Shown here: positions 34,538-46,442 of the stretch, in pieces | Numbering within the stretch: position 1 is the first letter of the stretch | Layout of the letters: every line of letters starts with the position of its first letter | Source: Bacteroidota bacterium | GTDB taxonomy: Bacteria > Bacteroidota > Bacteroidia > Bacteroidales > JAAUTT01 | Direction: 5' to 3' | Length of the DNA: 64,000 nt | Assembly (NCBI GenBank): GCA_030706405.1 | Contig: JAUZOO010000004.1 | Location: 62,001-126,000 of the forward strand | Notes under the pieces: generated by a model | Database searches by the model: none | Told to the model about the DNA's origin: nothing | What the model saw: only the letters and a program-made list of their open reading frames with translations | Position numbers and translations under genes: made by a program

Positions 34538-35602
34538 ATGAATACCTGGAAAACCAATTTAGAAGAATCAAAAAAGAATTACCTCAACTGGTGGAATAAC
34601 AATGGTTTGGTTATTAGTATGTGGGAACATCTGGAAAAAGACGGTGCTCCGCATGAAAACGTTTTCAAACCCGCACCAGCCAAAGACCTCGACCAATTAT
34701 GGTTCGACCTGGCCTGGCGTTCCGACAACCTGCACTACCAATTGTCGCGAAGCTCATTTAAAGCCGATATCCTTCCCGTTGCCAATACCCATCTGGGGCC
34801 AGGCTCACTGGCAGGTATTCTTGGAGCTGAATTGAGCGGCGGAGAAGATACCATCTGGATAAACCATCGCGCCGACTTTGGCGATGACATCATTTTTGAC
34901 GAAAACAACAAATGGTGGAAACTTCATCTTGACTTAGTAAAAACCTGTCGTGCAAAATCCGAAGGCCGCTACTACGTGGGCATGCCCGACCTCATCGAAG
35001 GCCTCGATACACTTGCCGGACTTAAAGGCACTGAAGCCGTGATGTTCGACATGATGATTGACCCCGAAAAAGTGGAAATGCAGCTTCAAAAGATAAACGA
35101 TGCCTGGTTTAAAGCTTTCGACGCGATTTACGATGTCATTAACGTTGATGGCGAAATGGCTTTCTGCTACTTCTCCATCTGGGGACCGGGTAAAGTCGCC
35201 AAATTACAGTCGGACATTTCCATCATGTTTTCGGAAGATGATTATCGCCGGTTTGTTCAGCCGTTTATCCGCGAACAATGCCAGAAAATCGATTACACGC
35301 TGTACCACCTCGACGGAGTGGATGCCATCCGCCACCTCGATGCTATCCTTGAAATTAAGGAACTGAACGCCATTCAATGGACGCCTGGAGTTGGCCAACC
35401 TCAGGGTGGAGATCCGAAATGGTATGATTTGTACAAAAAAATCCTGGCAGCCGGGAAATCCATCATGCCTTGCTGGGTTGAAATTGACGAGCTGAAACCG
35501 CTTTTGGACAATGTTGGAAATCAAGGGCTAAACCTCCTCATGCATTTCAAAACCGAAAAGGATATTGAGGAAGCTTTGAAAATTGTGGAATCTTATCGGT
35601 AA
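34538..35602 (+). CDS. UroD-like corrinoid methyltransferase family protein
   Basis: A 354-residue cytoplasmic protein of the uroporphyrinogen-decarboxylase superfamily, the one that includes MtaA/MtbA-type methylcobamide methyltransferases. Visible family features are GSLAGILGAELSGGEDTIWI, YYVGMPDLIEGLDTLAGLKG, the C-terminal half with LYHLDGVDAIRHLDAILEIK, then ELNAIQWTPGVGQPQGGDPK and a final LNLLMHFKTEKDIEEAL. The His/Asp in YHLDG and the Cys in IMPCWVEI are possible metal or substrate contacts. It lacks the residues and context of a heme enzyme: no hem genes are near, while a homocysteine methyltransferase and a MetH activation domain are two and three genes upstream. A role in moving a methyl group from a methylated substrate to a corrinoid protein, or onward, is inferred. 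Confidence 0.8.
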   Translation: MNTWKTNLEESKKNYLNWWNNNGLVISMWEHLEKDGAPHENVFKPAPAKDLDQLWFDLAWRSDNLHYQLSRSSFKADILPVANTHLGPGSLAGILGAELSGGEDTIWINHRADFGDDIIFDENNKWWKLHLDLVKTCRAKSEGRYYVGMPDLIEGLDTLAGLKGTEAVMFDMMIDPEKVEMQLQKINDAWFKAFDAIYDVINVDGEMAFCYFSIWGPGKVAKLQSDISIMFSEDDYRRFVQPFIREQCQKIDYTLYHLDGVDAIRHLDAILEIKELNAIQWTPGVGQPQGGDPKWYDLYKKILAAGKSIMPCWVEIDELKPLLDNVGNQGLNLLMHFKTEKDIEEALKIVESYR

Positions 35603-35628
35603 ATCCTGAAATTAAACATCTTATCATT

Positions 35629-36678
35629 ATGTTACGACTAGGAATATTAGGATTAGGAGAAGGACGCAGCACCATGTCCGCAGCGTTGAACAGCAGCAAA
35701 TGGGAACTTAAAACCATTTGCGACATGAATGAGGATTTATGCAGGAAACGTGCCAAGGAATTTGACTTTCATCATTATACTACGTCGTACGATGATATGC
35801 TCAACGATCCGGAGATTGACGTCATCGGCATTTATACGCCTGACCATCTTCATGCCCGGCATATCAAAATGGCGCTGGAACATGGGAAGCACGTAGTTTG
35901 CACCAAACCGCTGATGGACGACCTGTCGGAGACCGAAGAGCTTCTTGCGCTTAGCGAACGTTCAGGCAAAAAGGTTTTTGTTGGCCAAAGTTCCCGTTTT
36001 TTCGAGCCCATGAAACGTCAACGGGCAGATTTCGAAGCAGGACAGATTGGCGACCTGGTAACCATCGAAGCGTATTACCATGCCGATCACCGCTGGTTTC
36101 TGGGCAAAGGCTGGTCGCTCGAAAAATCGTTCAAGTGGCTGTACGGAGGCTTAAGTCATCCGGTCGACCTTATCCGCTGGTACCTCCCGGATATTGAAGA
36201 GGTTATGGGCTACGGAATGCTTAGTCCGAATGGCATTAAAGGAGGCTTGAAAAACCACGACACCATGCACTTCATTTTTAAGGCGAAAGACGGCAGGGTT
36301 GCCCGGGTTAGCGGAGTATATACCTGTCCCGTACAACCCGTAACCCGCGACAGTGAGATGAGCTGCATCCTCCGCGGTACCGAAGGCGCCAGTCAGGCCG
36401 ACTACATGGACCTGCGCTATGCCATCACCAACCGCAACGGAGAAGAACAAATCATTACCTGGGAACACAAGTTAAAACACTATTTCCGGTTTGAAGGGAA
36501 AAGCCATCATGCCGGTGAATACCAGAATTATTACGAATACTTTGCCGATTGTCTCGAAAAAGACATTACGGCCTACCCCGACCTTACAGAAGGTATCGGA
36601 ACTATTGCCCTCTTAAAAGCGATGGACAAATCGCTCGAAAGTGGGAAACCGGTAAGAATATCTGAAATTATTAAGTAA
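35629..36678 (+). CDS. Gfo/Idh/MocA-family NAD(P)-dependent oxidoreductase
   Basis: A 349-residue cytoplasmic dehydrogenase. The Rossmann fold begins at residue 2 (LRLGILGLGEG), and the family motif EHGKHVVCTKPLMDDLSE carries the conserved Lys-Pro. The C-terminal alpha/beta domain has YYHADHRWFLGKGW, then WLYGGLSHPVDLIRWYLPD, whose GG..H.D motif supplies the catalytic His region. Members oxidise or epimerise sugars and inositols; some also open glycosidic bonds by oxidation. No export signal is present. It sits between the UroD-like methyltransferase and a sodium symporter, 26 bp after the former, which fits a cytoplasmic pathway for an unusual imported sugar, perhaps a methylated one. Confidence 0.88.
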   Translation: MLRLGILGLGEGRSTMSAALNSSKWELKTICDMNEDLCRKRAKEFDFHHYTTSYDDMLNDPEIDVIGIYTPDHLHARHIKMALEHGKHVVCTKPLMDDLSETEELLALSERSGKKVFVGQSSRFFEPMKRQRADFEAGQIGDLVTIEAYYHADHRWFLGKGWSLEKSFKWLYGGLSHPVDLIRWYLPDIEEVMGYGMLSPNGIKGGLKNHDTMHFIFKAKDGRVARVSGVYTCPVQPVTRDSEMSCILRGTEGASQADYMDLRYAITNRNGEEQIITWEHKLKHYFRFEGKSHHAGEYQNYYEYFADCLEKDITAYPDLTEGIGTIALLKAMDKSLESGKPVRISEIIK

Positions 36679-36742
36679 ACTATCATTACATAAACTAAAA
36701 ACGACGCCTTTACAAAGGCCAAATTCTAACGACTAAAAATTT

Positions 36743-38329
36743 ATGCAGAACATCTACAGTTTTCTAACACCAGTGGACTTCATCATTGTCGCTGCCTATC
36801 TGCTCATCCTAATTGCCATAGGATATTGGGTGAGTTTTGTAAAAGAAAAGAAGAAGGACGAAAACCTCTTCCTTGCCCAGCATTCATTAGGCTGGTTCAG
36901 TATCGGCCTCAACATGTGGGGCACCAACGTTGGTCCTTCGATGCTTTTGGCCTCTGCCAGTATTGGATATTCCACCGGTATTGTAGCCGGCAACTTTGCC
37001 TGGTATGCCTTTGTCTTCATCCTGCTGCTTGCCGTAATCTTTGCGCCCCGTTACCTGGGAGCCAAAGTCTCGACACTTCCCGAATACATGGGTAAACGTT
37101 TCGGTTCCCGTACGCGCAATATTCTGGCATGGTACACGCTTATTACTATTCTCATTTCATGGTTGTCGCTCGGGCTGTTTGCCGGCGGAATTCTTGTAAA
37201 ACAATTGCTTGGCATTCCCATGTGGGCATCGGTAATCCTTATGGTGACGCTGGCAACTGTACTTACCGCTGCCGGAGGGCTTAAAGCCATCGCTTATACC
37301 AGCGTTTTTCAGATGTCGTTGCTCATTATCGTATCGCTTACCCTCACGTTTATAGGACTATATAAAGTAGGCGGAATTTCAGCCCTTTACCATAACACCC
37401 CGGGGAGCTACTGGAACATGTTTCTACCCTTGCACGACAAAAATTATCCGTGGCTGGCCATCATACTCGGCTATCCGGTGATGGGCGTCTGGTTTTGGTG
37501 TACGGAACAAAGCATGGTACAATCGGTGCTTGGTGCCAAAAACCTTAAACAAGGACAGTTGGGCGCCAACTTCATCGGATGGCTTAAAATCCTCGATGTT
37601 CCGCTGTTCATCCTTCCGGGCGTACTTTGTTTCATACTTTTTCCACACCTGTCCAATCCCGATGAAGCTTACCTGGTTATGGTAACGCACCTCTTCCCGC
37701 AAGGAATGAAAGGGTTGATAATCGTGGTTCTTCTGGCTGCCCTTATCGGGAACATCGGCTCGTCGCTTAACTCGGTGAGTACCGTTTACACGATGGACAT
37801 CTACATCAAACGATATAAACCCAACGCGACCAATACCGAAATCATTAAACTGGGACGTATCATCACCATTTTTAGTGCAATCATCTCGGTGATGGTGGCG
37901 CTTGCTATCGATAGCATCAAAGGATTGAACCTGTTCGACGTCTTCCAGTCGGTACTTGGGTTTCTGGCCCCGTCCATGTCGGTAGTTTTCCTTTTTGGTG
38001 TGCTTTGGAAAAAGACAACCTCACGCGCCATCAACCTGACACTTACCTTAGGTACCTTATTCTGCCTTATTGTTGGAATCCTGTACCTCTGGGTTTTCCC
38101 GGCTAAACAATATCCGCAATGGCCTCACTTCCTGATGCTGTCGTTCTATCTGTTTGTGATTTTATCAATCGGAGCTTTTATAATAAGCTATTTCGACAAA
38201 AAAGGACAAGCCATCGTTACCGAACAGGAAATCCCGGTAATAGCCAAACCCGACAGAAAAGTATGGATGGCCTGGGGGGCTTTAATTGTGGTGATGATTG
38301 CCCTGTATATATTCTTTAACGGACACTAA
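36743..38329 (+). CDS. Sodium:solute symporter (SSS family), probable sugar transporter
   Basis: A 528-residue inner-membrane protein with about 13-14 hydrophobic segments and no cleavable signal. SSS features are FLTPVDFIIVAAYLLILIAI at the N-terminus, NMWGTNVGPSMLLASASIGY (Na+-site region of the first inverted repeat), KVSTLPEYMGKRFGSRTRN, TAAGGLKAIAYTSVFQMSLL, FWCTEQSMVQSVLGAKNLKQ and AALIGNIGSSLNSVSTVYTM. This is the SGLT-like branch that imports monosaccharides or uronic acids with sodium. It would carry the product of the periplasmic enzymes to the cytoplasmic dehydrogenase and aldolase. It is the last gene before the second GH2 unit. Confidence 0.9.
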   Translation: MQNIYSFLTPVDFIIVAAYLLILIAIGYWVSFVKEKKKDENLFLAQHSLGWFSIGLNMWGTNVGPSMLLASASIGYSTGIVAGNFAWYAFVFILLLAVIFAPRYLGAKVSTLPEYMGKRFGSRTRNILAWYTLITILISWLSLGLFAGGILVKQLLGIPMWASVILMVTLATVLTAAGGLKAIAYTSVFQMSLLIIVSLTLTFIGLYKVGGISALYHNTPGSYWNMFLPLHDKNYPWLAIILGYPVMGVWFWCTEQSMVQSVLGAKNLKQGQLGANFIGWLKILDVPLFILPGVLCFILFPHLSNPDEAYLVMVTHLFPQGMKGLIIVVLLAALIGNIGSSLNSVSTVYTMDIYIKRYKPNATNTEIIKLGRIITIFSAIISVMVALAIDSIKGLNLFDVFQSVLGFLAPSMSVVFLFGVLWKKTTSRAINLTLTLGTLFCLIVGILYLWVFPAKQYPQWPHFLMLSFYLFVILSIGAFIISYFDKKGQAIVTEQEIPVIAKPDRKVWMAWGALIVVMIALYIFFNGH

Positions 38330-38339
38330 ATGAAGAATT

Positions 38340-41779
<3,440 letters not shown>

Positions 41780-41781
41780 AG

Positions 41782-44700
41782 ATGAAGAACTTAGAACCAA
41801 GAACCATGAGCCTAGAGCCTAGATGTAAGAGCCAACGGCTAAAAGCCAAAAGCCAAAAGCTTATCATTCTATTTATTAGTCTATCGGGGCTTTTTAACAT
41901 AAATACTTTCGCACAGGCAGACAAGCTCAAAGACATCTTTCTGTCGCCGCCCGAATCGGCTAAACCGTGGGTATTCTGGTATTGGATGCATGCAGCAGTA
42001 ACCCGCAAAGGCATTACCGCCGACCTCGAAGCCTTGAAACAAAACGGAATCGGGGGCGTTTATCTCGTCCCGATCAACGGAGTTGATACCCCCCCATTGA
42101 TAACACCTGCGGCAGAACAGCTATCTCCGCAATGGTGGACGATGATTCGCTTTGCTTTTGACGAAGCCGACCGACTTGGTATTAAAATAGCCATGCACGC
42201 CAGCGACGGTTTTGCCACTGCCGGCGGCCCCTGGATCACCCCTGAGTTATCGATGCAAAAAGTGGTATGGACAGAAACGCGCGTTTCGGGCAAACAACAT
42301 TTTAACGGAGAAATAACCAAGCCCGAATCATACCAGGGATATTACCACGACATTGCCGTGCTGGCCTTTCCTACAATAGATAAGCCCGGACAATCAACGC
42401 GCGACATCACCCCTAAAGTAACCACAAGCACAGGTGCTAATGGCTCATTTCTACCCATGGGCAACAAAAAAGACACCTTCAGCAGCGACGATCCCTGCTG
42501 GATTCAATACGAATTCAACAAGCCTTTCACCTGTCGCTCCCTGACCATCATTACCGGAGGAACAAACTATCAGTCGCACCGTTTCAAAATTGAAACCAGC
42601 AACGACGGCAAAAACTTTCAACCCGCCGGGCAGCTCAATCCTCCACGCCACGGATGGTATGATTTTCAAGACAATGCTACGTATGCCATAAAATCGGTAA
42701 CAGCCCGATATTTCCGCTTCAGCTATAACAAAGAAGGAACCGAGCCTGCTGCCGAAGACCTCGAAAATGCCAAGTGGAAACCAGCCCTCAAGGTGAAAGG
42801 CATCGTCCTTTCGTCAGCTCCACATATTCATCAGTACGAAGGCAAAAACGGGCAGGTTTGGCGCGTAGCCACACATTCCACTTCGGAGATGATTCCCGAC
42901 TCGCTTTGCATTCCTCTGAATAAAGTCATCAACATTACCGACAAGCTCGATGCCAATGGCAAATTAAACTGGGATGTTCCTGCCGGAAACTGGACCATTC
43001 TTCGCATTGGCCACACTTCTACCGGACGCATGAACGGCACTGCCGGAGCTGCCAAAGGACTGGAATGTGACAAGCTAAACCCGGAAGCTGTTAAATTTCA
43101 ATACAGCAAATGGTTTGGCGAGATTACCCAACGAATGGGGAAAGATTTAACTTCAAGGGTTCTAAAATATCTCCATGTTGACAGCTGGGAATGCGGAAGC
43201 CAGAACTGGTCGCCCACGTTCCGTGAAGAATTTAAAAAACGCCGAGGCTACGATTTGTTGCCCTATCTACCGGCCATGGCAGGAATACCAGTGGCCAACG
43301 CCAACACATCCGAGCGATTTCTCGCCGATATCCGCCAGACTGTTGCCGACCTTGTTGCCGACAATTTTTACGGCACCATCACCGGACTTACCCATACCAA
43401 CGGGTATCAATTTACCGGAGAATCGGTGGCCCCGGTAATGTTGAGCGACGGTATGCTTCATTACAAATACGTGGATATTCCCATGGGCGAGTTCTGGTAT
43501 AAAAGTCCAACGCACGACAAACCTTCCGACATTCTCGATGCGACTTCCGGCGGGCACATCTATGGAAGAAACATTATTCAGGCCGAAGCCTTTACTACCG
43601 TCCGCATGGACTGGAGCGAAAACCCGGCAGTACTGAAAACTCTTCAGGACCTAAATTATTCTTTAGGCATCAACCGCTTTGTATTTCACGTATCCACGCT
43701 TAATCCGTGGCTCGACCGCAAGCCTGGCATGACGTTAAACGGTGTAGGACTTTATTTTCAACGCGACCAGACCTGGTGGAAACCCGCCAAAGCCTGGATG
43801 GATTACACACAACGCTGCCAAGCCCTGCTGCAACAAGGCGTTCCGGTTACCGACGTTGCCGTATTCACCGGCGAAGAAACGCCTCGCCGTGCATTTACCC
43901 CCGATCGTTTTGTGTCCGCACTCCCCGGTATCTTCGGCGAAGATCGGGTTAAAAGCGAAGCCAATCGTCTTGCCAACAAAGGAGTGCCAACCCGCAGTGT
44001 TTCGCTGGGAGTTACCGCATCCGACAACATGTATGAACCCCAAAAATGGGCAGACCCGTTGCGCGGATATGCTTTCGACTCTTTTAATCAAGACGCTCTT
44101 CTCCGTCTGGCAACCGTTAAAAAAAACGGCCGTATCGAACTTCCCGGAGGCGCCAGCTACGGCGTTCTCGTAATCCCGGGCAAGCACCCGATGCAGCCCG
44201 AGAGCAAATCCATGTCGCCCGAAGTTGCCCAAAAACTGCTTCAACTGGCTAAAGATGGCGCAACCATCATTGTCAACGACCGGCCGGAAACTTCACCGAG
44301 CCTTTCCGGAGGATTAAAAAATGACAAGAATATGCTGAAATCCATTAAAGAGTTGTGGGGTGGCGAAACTGTAAATAATCCCGGGATTGCAGACGAATAC
44401 ACCGTTGGTAAAGGCAAAGTAATCCATGGGCCATTTAAAGCGGCTTCATTCGACGGCCTCAACGTACCCCGCGATTTCATTGCTTTGGACGAAAATAATA
44501 TCCCGAGCAAAGACATTGCCTGGGCACACCGTACCGACGAAGGTTTTGATATATATTTCGTATCCAACCAACAAGCTCAACCCCGTACCATTAATCTTTC
44601 GCTACGCGTTTCAGGCCGTGTACCCGAAATCTGGAACCCGGTAACCGGCGAAACCATGACTGCAAATCAATGGAAAATAGCATCAGGCCGCACCGAGCTT

Positions 44701-45282
44701 CCTGTAAAATTGGAAGCCAATGGTTCCTCATTTATCGTACTTCGACAATCAACCCAAACAACCGATGAAAATAAAGGCAAGAACTGGGAAGAACTAGTAT
44801 CAGAAGAAAAACTCAACGGCTCATGGCAGGTAACCTTCGATCCCAAATTCGGAGGTCCGGAGAAACCCGTCGTTTTTGAACAGCTTGACGATTGGAGTAA
44901 AAACGCAGATTCAACCATTCGTTATTATTCAGGAACCGCAGTGTACTCTAAATCCTTCACTTGGAACACATCAAACATGCACGGAAAAGTATGTCTAAAT
45001 CTGGGGCGTGTCGCCAATATTGCTTCTGTAAAAGTAAATGGCATCGACTGCGGAGTTGCCTGGACTTCCCCGTTCAAGGTCGACATCTCCAAAGCGCTGA
45101 AACCGGGAGAAAACCAACTCTCCATCGAAGTTACCAACACCTGGGCCAACCGACTGATTGGCGACCAAAGATTATCGGAGAAGCAACGCATCACATGGAC
45201 AACTGCTCCTTTCCGTCTTGATGGCAAACCATTGCTCGAAGCCGGATTGCTTGGACCTGTTGAAGTGACGATTGACAATTAA
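41782..45282 (+). CDS. Exported alpha-L-rhamnosidase-like enzyme, GH106
   Basis: A 1,166-residue enzyme. The start must be at 41782 or the in-frame ATG at 41806, because no start codon exists between that and the hydrophobic core LIILFISLSGLFNINTFAQ. Both starts lie inside spacer-type words (cttagaaccaagaacc, agccaaaagccaaaagc), giving an unusual n-region MKNLEPRTMSLEPRCKSQRL. The catalytic part has IFLSPPESAKPWVFWYWMHA, GITADLEALKQNGIGGVYLV and HASDGFATAGGPWITPE, as in GH106. E470 in LHVDSWECGS and E602 in NIIQAEAFTT, 132 residues apart, are candidate acid and base. A jelly-roll insert and a C-terminal galactose-binding-like domain (LNLGRVANIASVKVNGIDCG) follow. The final TIDN and stop codon overlap another repeat (gacgattgacaatt). 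It is the third rhamnosidase of the locus. Confidence 0.9.
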   Translation: MKNLEPRTMSLEPRCKSQRLKAKSQKLIILFISLSGLFNINTFAQADKLKDIFLSPPESAKPWVFWYWMHAAVTRKGITADLEALKQNGIGGVYLVPINGVDTPPLITPAAEQLSPQWWTMIRFAFDEADRLGIKIAMHASDGFATAGGPWITPELSMQKVVWTETRVSGKQHFNGEITKPESYQGYYHDIAVLAFPTIDKPGQSTRDITPKVTTSTGANGSFLPMGNKKDTFSSDDPCWIQYEFNKPFTCRSLTIITGGTNYQSHRFKIETSNDGKNFQPAGQLNPPRHGWYDFQDNATYAIKSVTARYFRFSYNKEGTEPAAEDLENAKWKPALKVKGIVLSSAPHIHQYEGKNGQVWRVATHSTSEMIPDSLCIPLNKVINITDKLDANGKLNWDVPAGNWTILRIGHTSTGRMNGTAGAAKGLECDKLNPEAVKFQYSKWFGEITQRMGKDLTSRVLKYLHVDSWECGSQNWSPTFREEFKKRRGYDLLPYLPAMAGIPVANANTSERFLADIRQTVADLVADNFYGTITGLTHTNGYQFTGESVAPVMLSDGMLHYKYVDIPMGEFWYKSPTHDKPSDILDATSGGHIYGRNIIQAEAFTTVRMDWSENPAVLKTLQDLNYSLGINRFVFHVSTLNPWLDRKPGMTLNGVGLYFQRDQTWWKPAKAWMDYTQRCQALLQQGVPVTDVAVFTGEETPRRAFTPDRFVSALPGIFGEDRVKSEANRLANKGVPTRSVSLGVTASDNMYEPQKWADPLRGYAFDSFNQDALLRLATVKKNGRIELPGGASYGVLVIPGKHPMQPESKSMSPEVAQKLLQLAKDGATIIVNDRPETSPSLSGGLKNDKNMLKSIKELWGGETVNNPGIADEYTVGKGKVIHGPFKAASFDGLNVPRDFIALDENNIPSKDIAWAHRTDEGFDIYFVSNQQAQPRTINLSLRVSGRVPEIWNPVTGETMTANQWKIASGRTELPVKLEANGSSFIVLRQSTQTTDENKGKNWEELVSEEKLNGSWQVTFDPKFGGPEKPVVFEQLDDWSKNADSTIRYYSGTAVYSKSFTWNTSNMHGKVCLNLGRVANIASVKVNGIDCGVAWTSPFKVDISKALKPGENQLSIEVTNTWANRLIGDQRLSEKQRITWTTAPFRLDGKPLLEAGLLGPVEVTIDN
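41787..41860. repeat. Low-complexity spacer repeat forming the 5' end of the GH106 gene
   Basis: gaacttagaaccaagaacc (41787-41805), then gagcctagagcct, then three agccaaa words ending AGCCAAAAGCCAAAAGC (41844-41860). These are the near-tandem word type found in spacers here (cttggaacctagaacttgg at 38426 is the same family), but they are in frame and contain both possible start codons of the gene. Confidence 0.75.
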
Positions 45283-45303
45283 TTTACGATAAAAATACAT
45301 TTG
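45272..45303 (+). promoter_or_regulatory. Bacteroidota-type promoter before the aldolase gene
   Basis: TTG at 45272-45274 and TACATTTG at 45296-45303 match the -33 (TTG) and -7 (TAnnTTTG) elements, separated by 21 bp, and lie 24 bp before the ATG. The -33 part overlaps the repeat words gattgacaatt and the last codons of the GH106 gene. It would give the aldolase/MFS pair a start of its own. Confidence 0.45.
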
Positions 45304-45327
45304 AACATTTAAACAAAACTCCACAAT

Positions 45328-46245
45328 ATGAAAACAGTTTTAAAAGGCATTGTGCCACCGATGATTACCCCGCTCAACGACCTCGATACGCTCGACGTTG
45401 AAGGACTCGAACGTTTAGTAGAACACATCCTTGCCGGAGGCGTTTCCGGATTATTTATACTCGGAACTACAGGCGAATTCTCAAATATCAGCTATCGTCT
45501 GCGTTACGAACTCGTTGAACGTGTATGCCGTCAGGTAAAAGGCCGTGTTCCGGTATTGGTAGGTATCACCGACACCTCGCTCGTTGAAAGTATCAACCTC
45601 ACCAAGAAAGCCGCCGAAGAAGGTGCTGCCGCCGTGGTTGCTGCTCCGCCTTATTATTATGCAGCCGGTCAGCCGGAACTTATCGAGTATTACCAAACCC
45701 TCGCCGGAAAGCTGCCGTTGCCGCTTTATCTTTACAACATGCCGGTGCATACCAAGGTAATGATTGAGCCCAAAACCGTTCGCAAAATTGCCGAACATCC
45801 CAATGTTATCGGTTTAAAAGACAGTTCTGCCAATGCGGTTTATTTCCGTTTGGTGCAATACATCATGCGCGACAAACCCGAATTTGAACTGTTTATGGGT
45901 CCCGAAGAAATTACCGCCGATGCCGTATTACTTGGAGCTAACGGAGGTGTCAACGGAGGTGCCAACATGTTTCCAAAACTGTATGTCGACATGTACAACG
46001 CTGCAGCAGCCAAGGATTTCGACAAACTTAAAGCATTGCAGGATAAGATTATGCAAATCAGCTCATCCATTTATACCGTAGGAAAATTCGGATCGAGCTA
46101 CCTGAAAGGCGTGAAATGCGCACTTTCGCTCATGGGCATCTGCAACGACTACATGCCGGAACCTTTCAACCGCTTTCAGGATGAAGAACGGGCAAAAATC
46201 CGTCAAAGCCTTGAAGCTTTAAATATGGGATTGACACTGAAATAG
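45328..46245 (+). CDS. DapA/NanA-superfamily lyase (2-keto-3-deoxy sugar acid aldolase or dehydratase)
   Basis: A 305-residue cytoplasmic class-I aldolase of the dihydrodipicolinate synthase family. It starts GIVPPMITPLND, has the substrate-carboxylate loop LFILGTTGEFSNIS, and carries Y136 in LYLYNMPVHTK and the Schiff-base Lys K164 in VIGLKDSSANAV. The ending KCALSLMGICNDYMPEPF is normal. In a locus for pectic, rhamnose-rich polysaccharide, plausible substrates are 2-keto-3-deoxygluconate, 2-keto-3-deoxy-L-rhamnonate or a related uronate-derived acid; true lysine biosynthesis is unlikely in this position. It is followed by an MFS transporter, a typical pairing for sugar-acid catabolism. Confidence 0.85.
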   Translation: MKTVLKGIVPPMITPLNDLDTLDVEGLERLVEHILAGGVSGLFILGTTGEFSNISYRLRYELVERVCRQVKGRVPVLVGITDTSLVESINLTKKAAEEGAAAVVAAPPYYYAAGQPELIEYYQTLAGKLPLPLYLYNMPVHTKVMIEPKTVRKIAEHPNVIGLKDSSANAVYFRLVQYIMRDKPEFELFMGPEEITADAVLLGANGGVNGGANMFPKLYVDMYNAAAAKDFDKLKALQDKIMQISSSIYTVGKFGSSYLKGVKCALSLMGICNDYMPEPFNRFQDEERAKIRQSLEALNMGLTLK

Positions 46246-46253
46246 TCTTTGAT

Positions 46254-46370
46254 AGAGCAAGATTCAAGAATCATGACAATTTAGAGAGATCCAGCAATTA
46301 AGACTAAGGCAACGAAAGGTGCTGCAATTCTTAAAACCCGAATCTGTCTAAATTTCTGGTTCTTGGTTTT
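46254..46370. repeat. Degenerate inverted spacer repeat
   Basis: The segment agattcaagaatcatgacaa (46259-46278) with tttagag, and tgtctaaatttctggttctt (46345-46364), are weakly inverted. The whole 197-bp spacer otherwise holds only the promoter-like box listed separately. Confidence 0.35.
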
Positions 46371-46395
46371 ATTTACACTTTAAATTACAACAATC

Positions 46396-46403
46396 TAACT
46401 TTG
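46396..46403 (+). promoter_or_regulatory. -7 promoter element TAACTTTG before the MFS gene
   Basis: A perfect TAnnTTTG match 39 bp before the start codon. The -33 region (tttacac about 20 bp upstream) has no clear TTG, so this is a partial promoter match. Confidence 0.4.
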
Positions 46404-46442
46404 GAGAAATCTACTTTCAAAAGCTTTTTAACCTAACATATT

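Noticed and set aside
34538-35602. Uroporphyrinogen decarboxylase of heme biosynthesis (HemE)
   Set aside because: No other heme genes nearby, sequence of the methyltransferase branch type, and corrinoid-linked neighbours.
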